This document shows, piece after piece, positions 51,769 through 64,000 of a stretch of 64,000 nt of DNA. Where the stretch lies: assembly GCA_028023455.1 (NCBI GenBank), contig JAQFVV010012507.1, positions 2,365,456-2,429,455 on the forward strand. Direction: 5' to 3'. The notes beneath the pieces were generated by a model, which was given only the letters and a program-made list of their open reading frames with translations, was not told the origin of the DNA and made no database searches. Within the stretch, counting starts at the first letter, position 1. Each line of letters begins with the position of its first letter. Position numbers and translations under genes: made by a program. Origin of the DNA: Epiperipatus broadwayi (Eukaryota > Onychophora > Udeonychophora > Euonychophora > Peripatidae).

Positions 51769-54700
51769 TGGCTACAGAACAGAGATTTCCTGTTAACTAA
51801 AGAGATTTTTTTGATTCCTCTTTGAACATTTAAATGAACCAAAAGATGGCAAATTTCTTATGGCCACTCCGCATGGTTTTGTCATTATAACTTATTATTA
51901 TATATTATTCATATAGTATACCAACAAAAATGGGATGTTCAATAACTTGCGTCAGCAAGAGAGGTGAGCTTATTGACTTTTTACCTCTGAGTTTAAAATC
52001 AAGAAATACCAAAGTTTCTCTTCTCAGTTTCCTGATAGTTTTTAACTGAAATATAAGTTGAGTTTTTTTGAAAGCAGAATGAATGCATGTGTGAATGAAC
52101 TTTTTAAAAATAAATATTTACAATCATGACATACAAAATGAAATTATGACCCTTATTCCCAAGAAGCTGTAAAGTTACCAGCCATGACAATGATTGTCAG
52201 CCAAAGGTGAAGATTCTAAGAATCCCCAGGTTGGTATTTGATGATGACCATTTATTTAGGTACTTACAACTGCAGATCACTTTCATATGAAAGACTAATG
52301 CATGAATTGGAAGAAAAACTCTTTAATATTAAATAAAACATGATTGATCTTTATGAAATTAGAAGAAAAAAGGAAATTGATTTTTAAAATAAATATGTTT
52401 AATAAACACAATTATTGGAAACACAGGATTAACTATAAATAAAAAATAAAAGAATGATATTGTGGAGATTGTTAATATATCAGACAGAGTGATAAGATTA
52501 ATTATTCAATTTATCAAATGTAGATAATTTAGGTTCCTACCTTAACAAGTTTTCATTGTTATGATAAAATAGAGGACTTTTATATGAATGTACAAACGGC
52601 TTTTGATCAGACTAAATAACATTTTTAAATTGTCATGGGAGACTTTAATGCTAGAATTGGTAAATGATTGAAAGACGAAAGTGTTATGTGTAAATTTGGT
52701 TATGATCAAACTTGTGTAGTTTATAGAAAGAAAAAAAAACTTCATAAATTACTTTTTTTAAAGAAAAGTGCTAAATGGAAATGAAAATGGAAGCATATAA
52801 ATGATAATACAGAAGATTTTGATTATATTTTGACTTAATAATCTCAACACAAAAGTCATCCTCAATTAGTGAGTATTAAGATAAACAGTATTCACAATTG
52901 ATATTTTTAACCTTCAGAAATATTACAATGAATTAAAATGTGCATATCATTTAAAAATATTAACAGATTTTGAAAGTAGTTCAGATTTGAATGAAATTAA
53001 TGGGAATATAACTGATGCAGTATTAAGAACTGTAACAAAGATACCTGGTGCAAAAAAGAAGCAATCAACCAATAAACTTTCTATTAGGACAAGACAATTT
53101 ACGAAGAAAAGAAGAAGAATGTAAAAATATATAAATGATATATTAAGTATTAAATATCTAGAATTTTGTAAAATGATACAAAAAGAGTTAATAATGATAT
53201 AATAAAATATAGTAGTTGTCAATTAGCAAGGAAAACTATTAGAAAAGAATAAAAGTATCAGAACTGCAAAACAACAGCTTGGTATTGGTAGGAAACTTAT
53301 TTCTATAATAAGAAGAGAAAATGGAACTATTACTAAAAAGAAAGATGACATCATGTAATGTGTAGAAGAATTCTATAAATAAGTATATACATCCTTTGAA
53401 TTGCTAGTGATTTTAAATAAAAAAGAAAGAAAAATATCAAATCTATGAAGAAGGGGAAAAATTCCAAGAAGTGGTGGAATTATAATCAATATCTTAAAAG
53501 AAGGAAATGAAGAAATAGAAAAATGGTGTGACAACGTCTAAATGATAAAAATGTACCTGGTGATTGAAATAATACAGTACTAATATTAATATTTAAAAAA
53601 AATAATAAAAATGATAATAAAAATTACAGATCTGTCAGTCTTTTATTAGTTCTATGCAAATTTTTCATCCAAAATAATTGCAACCCATCTACATCAAACT
53701 CTGGATTTTCACCAGCAAAAAAAAATTAAAGCACAATGTATTACATTTATGTATGGTGAGAAGTTAGTGAAAGAATCAATGAATAGGAGTCGTCATTATG
53801 CTTTAGATTTGTATACTATGAAAAAGCATTTGATTCTATAAGCATTTTTCACTTATTAAATCATTGGGCTATCAAGTTGTAGACCAAGGTATTGTCATAT
53901 TTGAAAAAAATATTTATCAAAATGCAACAACAATGATTTGATTACATCGTGATATTAGGAAAATTAACATTGAGAAGTTGTATGCCAGGCTACTTTATAT
54001 CTTCTACACTTTTTAAGCAGTTTGGCAATAAATATTTTGTGAATTAAAATGACAAACTAATGGAGTAAAAGTAAATGGAGATTATTTAATTTATCTAGAT
54101 TTTGCATTTCATGTAATTGTTTTTGCATTATAATACTTTAGAAGTTTTAGGAAATGTTGCAAGATTCATTGGATGAAAATAAAAAAGTAGGACTAAAGAT
54201 AAATGGTAAAAAGATTGAAGTGTTTAATAGATTTTCTCAAATAAAGAAAATGAACATTGATAATTGGTGGATTAGAAGAAGTTAACATCTACAAATATCT
54301 TATCAGATTATTAATACACATGGAAATATAGTGGGTGAAATTAATTATAGATTTAAACTTGGATAATGTGTTTTTAATAGAAATAATTTATTATTAAAAT
54401 AAAATATTCCCATGTGTTTGACAATGAAGATTTTTAATAAATGTTTTAAATGTGAACACTAAACAGAAGACCATTGCAGTGTATTCAGATTAACTTAATG
54501 AAGCTTAGAGATATGTATGTTAGAAGTAACAAAGAGGGATCAAAAACAAAATACATGGGTGAGGGAACAAACAGCTGTCAATACCTTTATTGAAAGAACT
54601 AAGAGACTGGACTAGGCTAATTATATTTCTAAAAGAGATGATAGTAGATGGACCGTTGAAATTTTAAACTGGATTCAATGAGTTTGTTTCTGGGATGATA

Positions 54701-54792
54701 TGGAGAATTGAGGCTAGTGATCACAAAAGCTGGATTAAAATTGGAGTGATATTTATCCTGCAGTAGATTGATAATTGTTGAAAATAATGATG
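51769..54792 (+). mobile_element. RTE-type LINE, copy 2, heavily decayed
   Basis: Starts TGGCTACAGAA and follows copy 1 (27098-30226) along its whole length, including a GGGAGACTTTAATGCTAG block (endonuclease GDFN, about 52640), the region corresponding to GKAPGNDGI (now KGKIPRSGGI, about 53448), a YYEKAFDSI segment (about 53813) and the 3' end. It has many more stops and indels than copy 1. The minus frames at 52542-52745 and 52947-53222 are antisense chance frames. Same orientation as copy 1. Confidence 0.8.
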
Positions 54793-54884
54793 TTACTGGA
54801 GATATATGAAATACAAAAAATGAATTAATTTCAGATATGGAAAAATGATCATTTATGATAATCTTCTTACAAATGTTATAGAAA

Positions 54885-55285
54885 TATAAACAGTGGGGAT
54901 TACCAATTCCTCTAGCTTTATGATAAATGCTTAGCCAGAGCCAGCACCTAATATATCTTTGTCAGGAACCCCTCCCCAAACCCCTGACCATGGTTTCGTG
55001 CTTTGGTACTCCTCAGAGAGGTGTCAGGGAAGGTTCAGACACTAGATCTAAAAATACCAACCCAAAGCCAAGCACTTAATCTAAAAGTTATCTATTGAGT
55101 GGAAAATCTGAAATTTTCAGACATCTACATGTCTTCAAACCTGACACCTCTATGAAGAGTACCAAAGCACGAAACCATGGTCAGGGGTTTGGGGAGGGGT
55201 TCCTGTTAGAGATTTTTAAGTGCTGGCTCTGGCTAAGCATTTATCATAAAGCATGTAGAGGAGTTGGCAATCCTCACGGTTTATA
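54885..55285. repeat. Foldback element, about 140-bp near-identical arms
   Basis: 54885 to about 55028 and about 55139 to 55285 are reverse complements with few differences. They share TATAAAC, AAATGCTTAGCCAGAGCCAG, CCCCTCCCCAAACCCCTGAC and ATGGTTTCGTGCTTTGGTAC. A loop of about 110 bases separates them. The arms are unusually GC-rich for the window and well matched, suggesting a young element. The 63-codon frame at 55095-55286 runs through one arm and is not a gene. Confidence 0.85.
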
Positions 55286-55987
55286 ACTTACAAGCTTAAG
55301 AGATAGGGTCATGTGATCTATGAATTGATCTATGACTCTTATTTTGGTTATAGAAATATGTTTCAGAAATAATTCTAAGATAAAAAACAAAAATTGAAGA
55401 TTACTAATCATATGTTTAGTTAATAGTGTTATAAGTAATTGATGTGAATATAGTAAAATATTAAATATATTTCTAAATTCATTCATTTTGTAGTGATAAT
55501 TGTGTACACTTTTAGAATAAATAGAAATAAATAAAAATCTTAAAAATAAATATATTATAATTTAAAACATCAAAAGTTTTGCTAGCTAATAAATAATTTA
55601 ATTTAGTATTTTGTTGCACTGTGCATATTGAACCGGGTGGTGGTTTTATAAGGGAGAAAGATCACTTACGGGGAAGTAAACAAAATCTATCTACTTTAAC
55701 TCTTTAAATAAAATAATAATATGAAATATACTTGCAAACTTTTGTACAAAATATGATACAATATTTATTATTAATCACTTCCAATTTATGTATTGTTCCA
55801 CCATAATCCCCTTAGGCAGAGAAGAGAGTGCTCAAAGAGCACCTGAATCTAAGGCAGCAGATATATACGTAAAATATATCTAACTGACCACATTTGAAGG
55901 AAACAGATTTCTTCTCGACTGTTGAATTCAACACCACATTCAAAGTGCTTTTTTTGGTTTGTAGAAACAAGGGTGCCATTTACTTAC
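55286..55987. other. Stretch downstream (minus strand) of the promoter candidate
   Basis: No gene recognised. A second minus-strand donor-like GTAAGT occurs near 55668. A short palindrome, GTGCTCAAAGAGCAC, is at about 55829. Confidence 0.4.
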
Positions 55988-56344
55988 CCAGAGGATAAAT
56001 AACACACTTTGAACAATGGTCACTAATCCAACGCCTAAGATACACCCATGACTAGCTCAGCCACTTGTATTAGAACAACAAATTATTGCTTTAATTCTTT
56101 AACCGCCTCTTACGAGGCATCTCGTCGACATCTGACGTCACTCTAATTCTGCTAGTTTTAAGGCTAGAATATGCGTTTGACAGTTATTGATTAGGTTTTT
56201 AAAAGTTCTGTAAGATGGTGCCCTCTTCCAAATTATTTTACAAGTAAAAAATCAAAAAAAACGCATTTAAAACTAAACAAAGAAAGAAGTTTGTCGGTGA
56301 TTGGCTGTCAGCTGGCTCTCAGCCGAAAAAGACATTCTGATTGG
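55988..56344 (-). promoter_or_regulatory. Promoter-like cluster and possible noncoding first exon
   Basis: Within about 210 bases are a perfect CRE palindrome TGACGTCA (56133-56140), an E-box CAGCTG (56309-56314) and two CCAAT boxes on the minus strand (ATTGG at 56300 and 56340 on the plus strand), with clearly more CpG than flanking DNA (five CpG in about 45 bases around 56103-56137). On the minus strand a strong splice donor, CTCTGG followed by GTAAGT, ends a possible first exon at 55988. No long ORF lies between, so the exon would be mainly 5' UTR. A plus-strand promoter cannot be excluded. The gene served is not in view. Confidence 0.35.
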
Positions 56345-58540
56345 CTGGAAAGAACAAAGAAACCGCCTGATCAAAGAAAATAAAGAAAAACGCTGAGATT
56401 TTCATTTCGAATGCAATTTAAGTATTAAAAAAATATAATTTAAGAAAATAAAATAGTTTTTTAATAAAATATACTAAAAAAAAACAAAATTATTTTCGAA
56501 AAATATTGAAGATTTTAGTAAAAATATTTAAGATTTAGCAAAAAGAAATCTTTACTTTTCCGTAACGTAAAATTGAAAAAAAGCATTTGCATCAGCACTT
56601 TTTTGTTTAGACATTCGCTTTAAGTTTGCCGGAATTGAATATATTTTATAATAAATAAATAGCAATTTATTTTTGAAAGAACTTTCGTTCTCTTTCATAA
56701 CCTGAAAAATTAGTAATATACTTTTTATAAACGTATCTGAGTTGAATTTAATATTAGAGGCGAATATGTTTTAACAATAGGCTTTGTCTTCAGTTTGTGA
56801 GTTGGCCAATTAAAAGATTTGATTTTTACCTCATACAACCAATAATATAATTAGCGGTTAAAGGGTTAATTAGTAGTAAAAAGAATTGACCGACAAAATT
56901 AAGCTTTAAGTTTAACGACAATTTATTTACTACCTACACATTTATTATTCTGATTTTTAGATACTTTATAAGAACTTAATTTAGATGATGATAATTACAT
57001 ATACTGACTAAGCACACACTCTGAATTCATATAATAAACTAGAAGATAACACAACATTAAATACTACATAGCATTTAAATATATACAGGAAATCAATATA
57101 ATATAACAAAAGGTATTCTCACATGACTTTTCAAAACATGCACATCAATAGTTAATTTATGCATGCTATAGAGTTCCTTATTAGTTGACTCTGGAGGCTT
57201 CAAACTATGCAATGGCTACTTTAGAAACGAGAATAAGAAAAATGTTATGATCTAGGATTTTAGAACATGGACTTAGGACTTTATTTTCTTCCTGGTTGCT
57301 GCTTCAAGTGAGAATATTTCCAGCTGGATATGAGGTTTTTTTGAGGAGGTTTAATGCTTACTATTTTAAAGTATTTTTCTTTAAGACATTTAGATATTGA
57401 AAGTGGATTTTTAAGTTGTTAGGCAGGCATTATTTTTATAGGCAGGTTAGCTGTTTCATCAGACTCAGGCTAGAGCAAAGTCATATGTTTCTGAGGTTTT
57501 TAACACTGCATTGTCAACTGATCGATTGATTGACTTAATCTGATGTGATCTCACTGAACTGAACTGCACTCTTTCTCAACTGCAATCTCAACTGATTGTC
57601 TGATGAAAAACTGGACTATATATTAATAAGAGCCATTGTCATTTTGATGTCTTCCAGCGATATCTGTTGTCAAAATTCCTTCCTTCATTTTAATTGCATT
57701 CCTCTAGATAAACTTTTAATTACATGTTGTTGGAGATCTTTAATTAGCAGCCATTACACGTTTTGTTTTTACATTTTTAATTAGTAGCCATCCCTGAGTA
57801 TTTTTACCTTTCATTTATTTCATTTTAACATGCACACATTTTGCTATGTTTACAGTCACACACATATATTTTACTATTCCTTATTGTTAACATTAATTTG
57901 TCATTTACACACATGTATATTTTATTCTAATGCACTCAATATTAGTTTTAAGATTACATTTTCTTTCTTTAACTCAAAAGAGATTTTTTTTTTACTTATA
58001 TTAAAATCAACTTCTTTTAACTTTCCCCATAAATGTGAATTAATTATTTTTAGCAAAAAAAAAAAAACTCTTTAAACTTCTTTTATAAACTTTTAACTTG
58101 ATGTTTCTAAAGCAAACCCCCTTTTCCCTTCCAATTAATTAATTGTAACTTTTATTTCAACTACTACTACTACTAATAAAAAAACTCTGACTTTTAATTT
58201 TACGTTTTGAAAACAAACTCTTTAAACTTTTACATACTATTTTCTTTTAATGGACTGTATTTTATTTTAATAATTTTTAGACAAAATTAGATGTATGTAC
58301 CAATACGATCTTGGTACAATATATATATATTCTAACCTCAACTTTATGCAAGTCTATTGAAAATAATACTGGAACTAAATAAGGAATGCTTCTGTGTTTA
58401 CCTAATAATAGTAATAATAAGACTATGTATACCCAGGCAACAAATTGTAACTATGAAATTGTAATGCCCACCAGAGATCACCATCCATGCTTATTACTAT
58501 AGGATATAATGAAGAAAGTAAGTAAAATGTCACCAAATAT

Positions 58541-58597
58541 ATATATATAATGTTGATACATCCAATTTATATATATAATGTTGATACATCCAATTTA
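58541..58597. repeat. Tandem duplication, 28-bp unit
   Basis: Two exact copies of a unit containing AATGTTGATACATCCAATTT, at 58549 and 58577. Confidence 0.9.
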
Positions 58598-61500
58598 GTT
58601 TATTATGTTCTTAAACTTAATAACAATTATGTAAATACTCTCATGATAAGTTATTAGTACTAACAAAATAATATAGACAGCTTTCTTCCACAACTTTATA
58701 TAGATATATGATCTCTAATGGTAATCACAAGAAAGTTTTTTATATTACTAATATATAAATGACTAGAAATAAGTCAGTAATCGCTGCAGAGAACTCATAA
58801 CTTATGTTTATAAAAAATATGTTATACAACCTTCCCATTTAAGCCAACTATTATTATTTTCATTCTCAGCATCTGTTACTTTTAATAGTTACAATTTTAT
58901 AACATTAAATGTCTGTGTTATGTTCTTCTTTTTTATGCCTTCTTAACTGACAACTCTTAATCTTATTTCCTTAAACACACATATAGGCCTACCAGAATGG
59001 AATGTACTTTTTATTCCAACTAATTCCAGATTAATTATTATTATCAAAATAGTATTTCCCAATTTTTAGCATTTACACTATTTGACATCCAAGCTACCTC
59101 TCTTAAATTTAATAATCGAAGTACTCAAATTTCTCAAGGTCTTGATCTGCTTGTGAGGTGTAATTATTAATTATTACTAACTTATTACAATCCAATGGAT
59201 ATGATCCCATAACTTGCTAAAATAAAATTTAATGTGAGTTTACCAGTGGGAATCATATTAAATACCAAAAGCAGAAAAGGAATTTTATGTTTACACTTAA
59301 TATCCATTATATTGCAACACACTCAATAACTAAGTAATACATTTCTGAATTGACTATTTTCTTTTAATTTTATTTTATTTTGTATCATCTGTTTGCCAAA
59401 ACTAACTAGTACTTTTTAAATCTATGACATTTTATGAGTTTGGTATCTTCTTTATCCACCTGAAATGACCCCCCCCTCCTTCTACAAAAATCTTTCTTGG
59501 TTGATATTTTATAAAGGTGAATTATGGAAATCAATCAATATAAGACAATTCATAAAGTTAAATGTTATCTGGTATTAACACATTGTATTCATACCATGTT
59601 TATAAAATTGGTTATGGTAGTATATAGAATATAACTTTTATAAGGTGGTGTAAGGTTCTAGATATCCAAAATATTAAAACACAAGACATGTAAATTTATA
59701 GCAAAAACAAATGTTTATTATACTTAAATAATAAAAGAATCACACATATGTAGTATCACAACAATCTCAAATATTATATCCATTGTAAAAATAAAAATTT
59801 AAATTCTTCCCTAATGAAATTTACATTAACTACGTTTTCCGATTAGCATGAAATGATTCTAATAAGGCATACTATTTAAGCACTACAAATAATAATAATA
59901 AAAACAAATATATATATATTCATGTTATTTAAATTTTAAAATTAAAATTTAATCATTGTTTGACCCATAGTTCAACTTAAATGTTAATGCGCTTAAGCAT
60001 GGAATTAGAATTCTGCATTTAAATATAAATATGATATTATTGTATAACTTTTACCCAACAGCCTATTCAATTTCGTGGCCCACTTTACTACAATAATGAT
60101 AAACTTAACTACTCTAATAACCAATAAGATATTTTATTTTTTTTTATGTGAAGACAGTATTATATCCAAATTTTCTGACTATTTATTAATTGTAAGTAAT
60201 TGTTTGAAATAAAAAAACAATAGTTTTATTTCCATGCGTGCTAAATATTCACTGCTATCCCCCCCCAGAATCCTGATCATTCTGTTATCAGTCTACTGAT
60301 GGTATTCACCTAGCTAGGCTAGTATGTTGCCACAGCTTGACAATGTTTAATTTTTGCCTTCCATAAATTTTAACTACAGATCAGCCAGCCTATAAATTAA
60401 AGCAACTCCCAGTCATCTCCCACATCAATACATATATCAGATTATAACCATAACCTTGCCACAGCAACTTTTATATTATCTTGCAAAGATCATCTATATA
60501 TTCTATATCACTATGCAGCATTTCACAACACACCCATTAGTGCCTTTGTAAGGGAAATTAAACAAATTCCTAACTTTCAAATTTTAGCATAACCCAGGGA
60601 ACTGCCTTCTTCCTCAGGCTAAGAATCATTTAAGGAAGTAGTCTCTGCACATTGACTTTTAAAAGGCCAGCAAAACATTTTACCACAACTACATACCTAA
60701 TTCCCTATTTAGATAATAAGTACAAATGAAGCTGGGATCAAGTCCTCCATCTCCCAATGCCTGCATCATAGGTCTATATTAATGTCAAAAGTCAAGCACC
60801 CAGCAACACCTATCCAAGATTTACAATCAAAACAGATTGCATCTACTTCTTAAGGCACAGCAGCAACTATTCAAATGAAATTCACAACTCTAATAATTGG
60901 TATATAATTTTGATTTGAAAATTTTATCAAATGACAAATATATAAACTTTCATGCTTCCTCACTTTTATTATACATTAACAACTTTTTTTTTAAAAAACT
61001 TCAATAGTTTCTTATTGGGTCAAAATCATTTTTTTAAAATTTACTATGAATGTTAACTATCTACTAAACATAACAAATATATAAATAAAAGGCAAAATAA
61101 ATAAATAAATAAAATAGTACTCATTGTCTCTTTGGGTTCCTTCGGAGCTAAATTTGAATATTTTGGAAGGTTAACACCAGTTTAACAGAAAAATACTCGC
61201 ATATTGTACATAAATGCTATTTACCATTATTTGCTTTTTGACCATGGCAAACACAATATTTATCTCACTTTCAACAATTATAGGCGTACATAAAAATATT
61301 TTTATTCGGGATGTAGCTACATTAATAATTGGTATTATCATATTTAATCACGATATTTCAAAACTTGATAAACAATCCTGCAGGTTACTTTCATTTTTTA
61401 AACACTTTTGTTCCCAGGTTCGAATCCAGATATTCAGTTTAACACATTTAGTCCATAACCTTATTTTCCATGCTTCATTTTCTGAGTTTTTCCTTTTAAG

Positions 61501-63637
61501 AGAAGAGTTTAGACAAAACTAGTGTTGTGGAAATGGAGAATCGAACATATATAATCAAGCAATTCATTTGGGTGTTTAATTCATTAAAACATTTATTAAA
61601 AATTAAAACAAAAGACAAAATAAATAATAATAATAAAAAAAAATATTATTCTATGCACTTTGCTAACCAATTACAGTGCTCTTATAGCAAAAACAAAACC
61701 GACTAATATTTAATATACGAATCATATATTTTCGAATATGTGTGCTTTTATAATATCTTAAATACGATGTATTTTTAAAACATACTTTTTATTAGCTTAT
61801 TTATAAAACTTGGATGATGCCATAAATCAATCATCTTTTATACATATTATAAAAATTTATACAACACTTATCTGTTATAATTGGTGTAAATCATCTAACA
61901 TTAACTATACAAAATAAAGAAAGGCCAGGAAAAACAATAACTAACCACTTATATTTATACTTATACTTATATACGTGAGGGTTGAATAATATCTCCAAAC
62001 TCAATCTAAATAATCTAATCGTCCCTTGACCATTTCTACCTTCAACTCACATTTAATATACTTCCTATATAACGAATTTATAACAGACAAGGTTTTAATT
62101 CTTTATTTTTTTTTAATAAACTTCATTAACAAGATTAAAGCATAATAAATACAACATTTTTAAAATAATAATTTATAGCATCACGAACACATCTGAACAT
62201 CTATAACCATCTATAATATAATTTCTAGATCATACAAAATAATAAATTATCATATTATAATGATATGAAGTTACATTGTTTTGTTTTTTTTTTAAAGAAA
62301 AAAAAATTGGTTATACATTTATTATAAGTAATAACGAAAATACTTATCAATATCTCACCATTACATGTTAATTTTTTTTAAACAAAATTGAAAGTTGAAA
62401 GAAATATACATATCAATTTTAAAGACAACAGTAAATGATAACATAAAAAAATGTCTATCCATTGTTAAAGCATAATTTGTTAAGAACGACAATAGTCTTT
62501 TTTCTTTTTATCCTAGAATTCCGTTATAGGTGTAATAAATGACATTTGCATGCATTGTAATTATTTTGTTATATATGCATGAATAGCAAAGTTATACAGT
62601 ATAAAATTATCTTCTTGATATAAGATTAATAGATAAACTTTTTCATTTTAAATTTTATTTTGTAGAATATTGATAGAAAATTCTTTAAATTGAAAATCAA
62701 GCATTTAATTATAGCATCTAATAAAATTTTAGCTAGCTTTATTTTACACAATTTTGTCATTTTAATATTATTTAGCTTTGGTAATATTTTAAAATAAATC
62801 ATAATAATTTAGCTTACATATCATCCAGGCATTTTGAAGGTAGTGAATATGGACCATCGTTTGGCAGAAATTTGGAGGCTGGTATTCCTCTGGGGTGTGT
62901 GTGTTTGTTTCCTTATTTTTATATCATTCCAGTAGTATAATAACAAAAATTCTCCACAGGTATATTATTAGAATCCTTGCGATGTTTTTTATATAATACT
63001 CTTAGAGAGTTATTGAATCTTTTAAGCTTTTTTACATTTTCTTCCTGGGAACCTTTTTTTTTACTTTCCTTCAAGTTTTAAACTCTATGTCCTTTTTCCA
63101 CTCACGCCCTTTATGGTTTTTTTTATTACAATCAACTTTGGAAGTGTGCCAGAATTTTACTTATAAAATTTTAACAATACAATATTTCAATAGAATAAAA
63201 CATAATAATAATAATAATAAAAAATATTAAATATTAATTATTAATTTAGAAATGTTATTCACTATTATACAAATAATCTTTATCATTTTTAAACATTAAG
63301 ATTTTGAACAATATATAATTAGTAAATAATAAAAATAAAATATAGGAAAGAAAATTCTAATTAATAATATATCTGTGTATCTGCTTATTATGACATGTAA
63401 ATTTTTCTACTACATACAAACATCTCTGATGTTATTCATCCTCCTCTCTTACAACCAAACATATAATCCAAAACTCTACCAATCAGTACACCCACTTAAA
63501 GTTTTAATTTTTTAAATCCTAATTTTAACTAGCAAATTACATCTCAATTCATTTTTCTCAGATAATTAACTTTAGCCATTGTTAGCACAAATGTGAACAT
63601 CCCACATTTCTTTCTGGTGTCAACCTGGAAGGTCACA

Positions 63638-63638
<1 letters not shown>

Positions 63639-63671
<33 letters not shown>
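63639..63671. repeat. Compound microsatellite (TA)n(TG)n
   Basis: Short TA tract followed by TG repeats. Confidence 0.95.
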
Positions 63672-64000
63672 TTTGTTTGTAATTATGACTTAGAACGTGA
63701 TAGAGGTTAACATCTGTTTTCAAATGGAAATTTGAATAACATTATATTACTTGTAAATAATATTTATTTATAGCATTTATATCTGTTTAATTCATTAATT
63801 GATAGTACTTCATTTTGATGTATTACATATTTTGTTTATTAATTTATATATTTCATATATTTATGCTGATTAAATATTGTGTAGAAATTAATCTGAAAAG
63901 AAGTTATCATTTTTATTTACATAATTGCATTTTATACTGCGGATTTAATTTATATAGACAACATTTATGCTTCATTATTATGGGATTATCTATACAAAGA

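Larger units (their letters stand above)
56400..64000. other. AT-rich stretch without a recognised gene
   Basis: No coding gene supported. Items noticed: a GTTGACAGT/CAACTGA-rich segment at about 57490-57600 resembling LTR-type sequence; a less AT-rich block at about 60240-60920 without recognisable content; an exact Pol III B-box consensus GGTTCGAATCC at 61417-61427 without a matching A box. The 102-codon frame at 61214-61522 is the longest here but is hydrophobic and lacks a recognised motif. Confidence 0.45.

Noticed and set aside
55095-55286. 63-codon plus-strand frame
   Set aside because: Produced by the loop and right arm of the 401-bp foldback element.
61417-61427. Exact B-box consensus as a tRNA gene
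   Set aside because: No A box or acceptor-stem pairing at the required distance.
61214-61522. 102-codon plus-strand frame
   Set aside because: Hydrophobic, Ile/Phe/Leu-rich, no recognised domain, no splice or promoter support; composition fits AT-rich chance sequence.

Overview
The window looks like a stretch of a large, very AT-rich metazoan (probably invertebrate) nuclear genome. Roughly three bases in four are A or T. There are no prokaryote-style gene blocks, and there are widely spaced exon candidates with GT/AG borders, several classes of retro- and DNA transposon relics, tRNA-derived repeats, and long (TTA)n, (TA)n and (TG)n tracts. The species cannot be named from sequence. A coleoid cephalopod was considered, but no copy of the tRNA-derived SINE that I would expect to be common there was noticed.

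Layout. 0-9.7 kb: a 692-bp foldback element at the left edge, a long AT-rich desert, a broken minus-strand coiled-coil ORF (7148-8348) of retroelement character with 66-bp tandem repeats just upstream of it, and a 110-bp minisatellite. 9.7-17.5 kb: a segment that keeps more CpG than its surroundings, with a nearly full-length L1/Tx1-like LINE (12164-17302) inserted in it. The LINE is bounded by a perfect 17-bp target-site duplication and has two overlapping ORFs, both now broken. 18.5-25.4 kb: an inverted pair of Ty3/gypsy-type gag fragments, a foldback element whose arms carry tRNA-like modules, and a dead hAT transposase relic. 26.6-43.3 kb: three plus-strand exon candidates, all phase 0/0 and compatible in frame, the first resembling the end of a PDZ domain. 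The second has two in-frame stops, so the locus may be a decaying gene. Its presumptive introns hold an RTE-type LINE (27098-30226), a tRNA-Gly pseudogene, a (TTA)n tract, two minisatellites and foldback elements. 43.8-55.3 kb: further foldback elements and a second, more decayed RTE copy (51769-54792). 55.9-56.4 kb: a promoter-like cluster (CRE palindrome, E-box, two CCAAT boxes, local CpG enrichment) facing a good minus-strand splice donor. 56.4-64 kb: no recognisable gene.

The most striking overall property is the number of long inverted repeats: eight separate structures of about 150 to 960 bp, at least three belonging to one family with tRNA-like arms. No intact protein-coding gene is present in full. 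The host component is limited to the three plus-strand exon candidates and the promoter candidates; nearly everything else that can be identified is transposon-derived.
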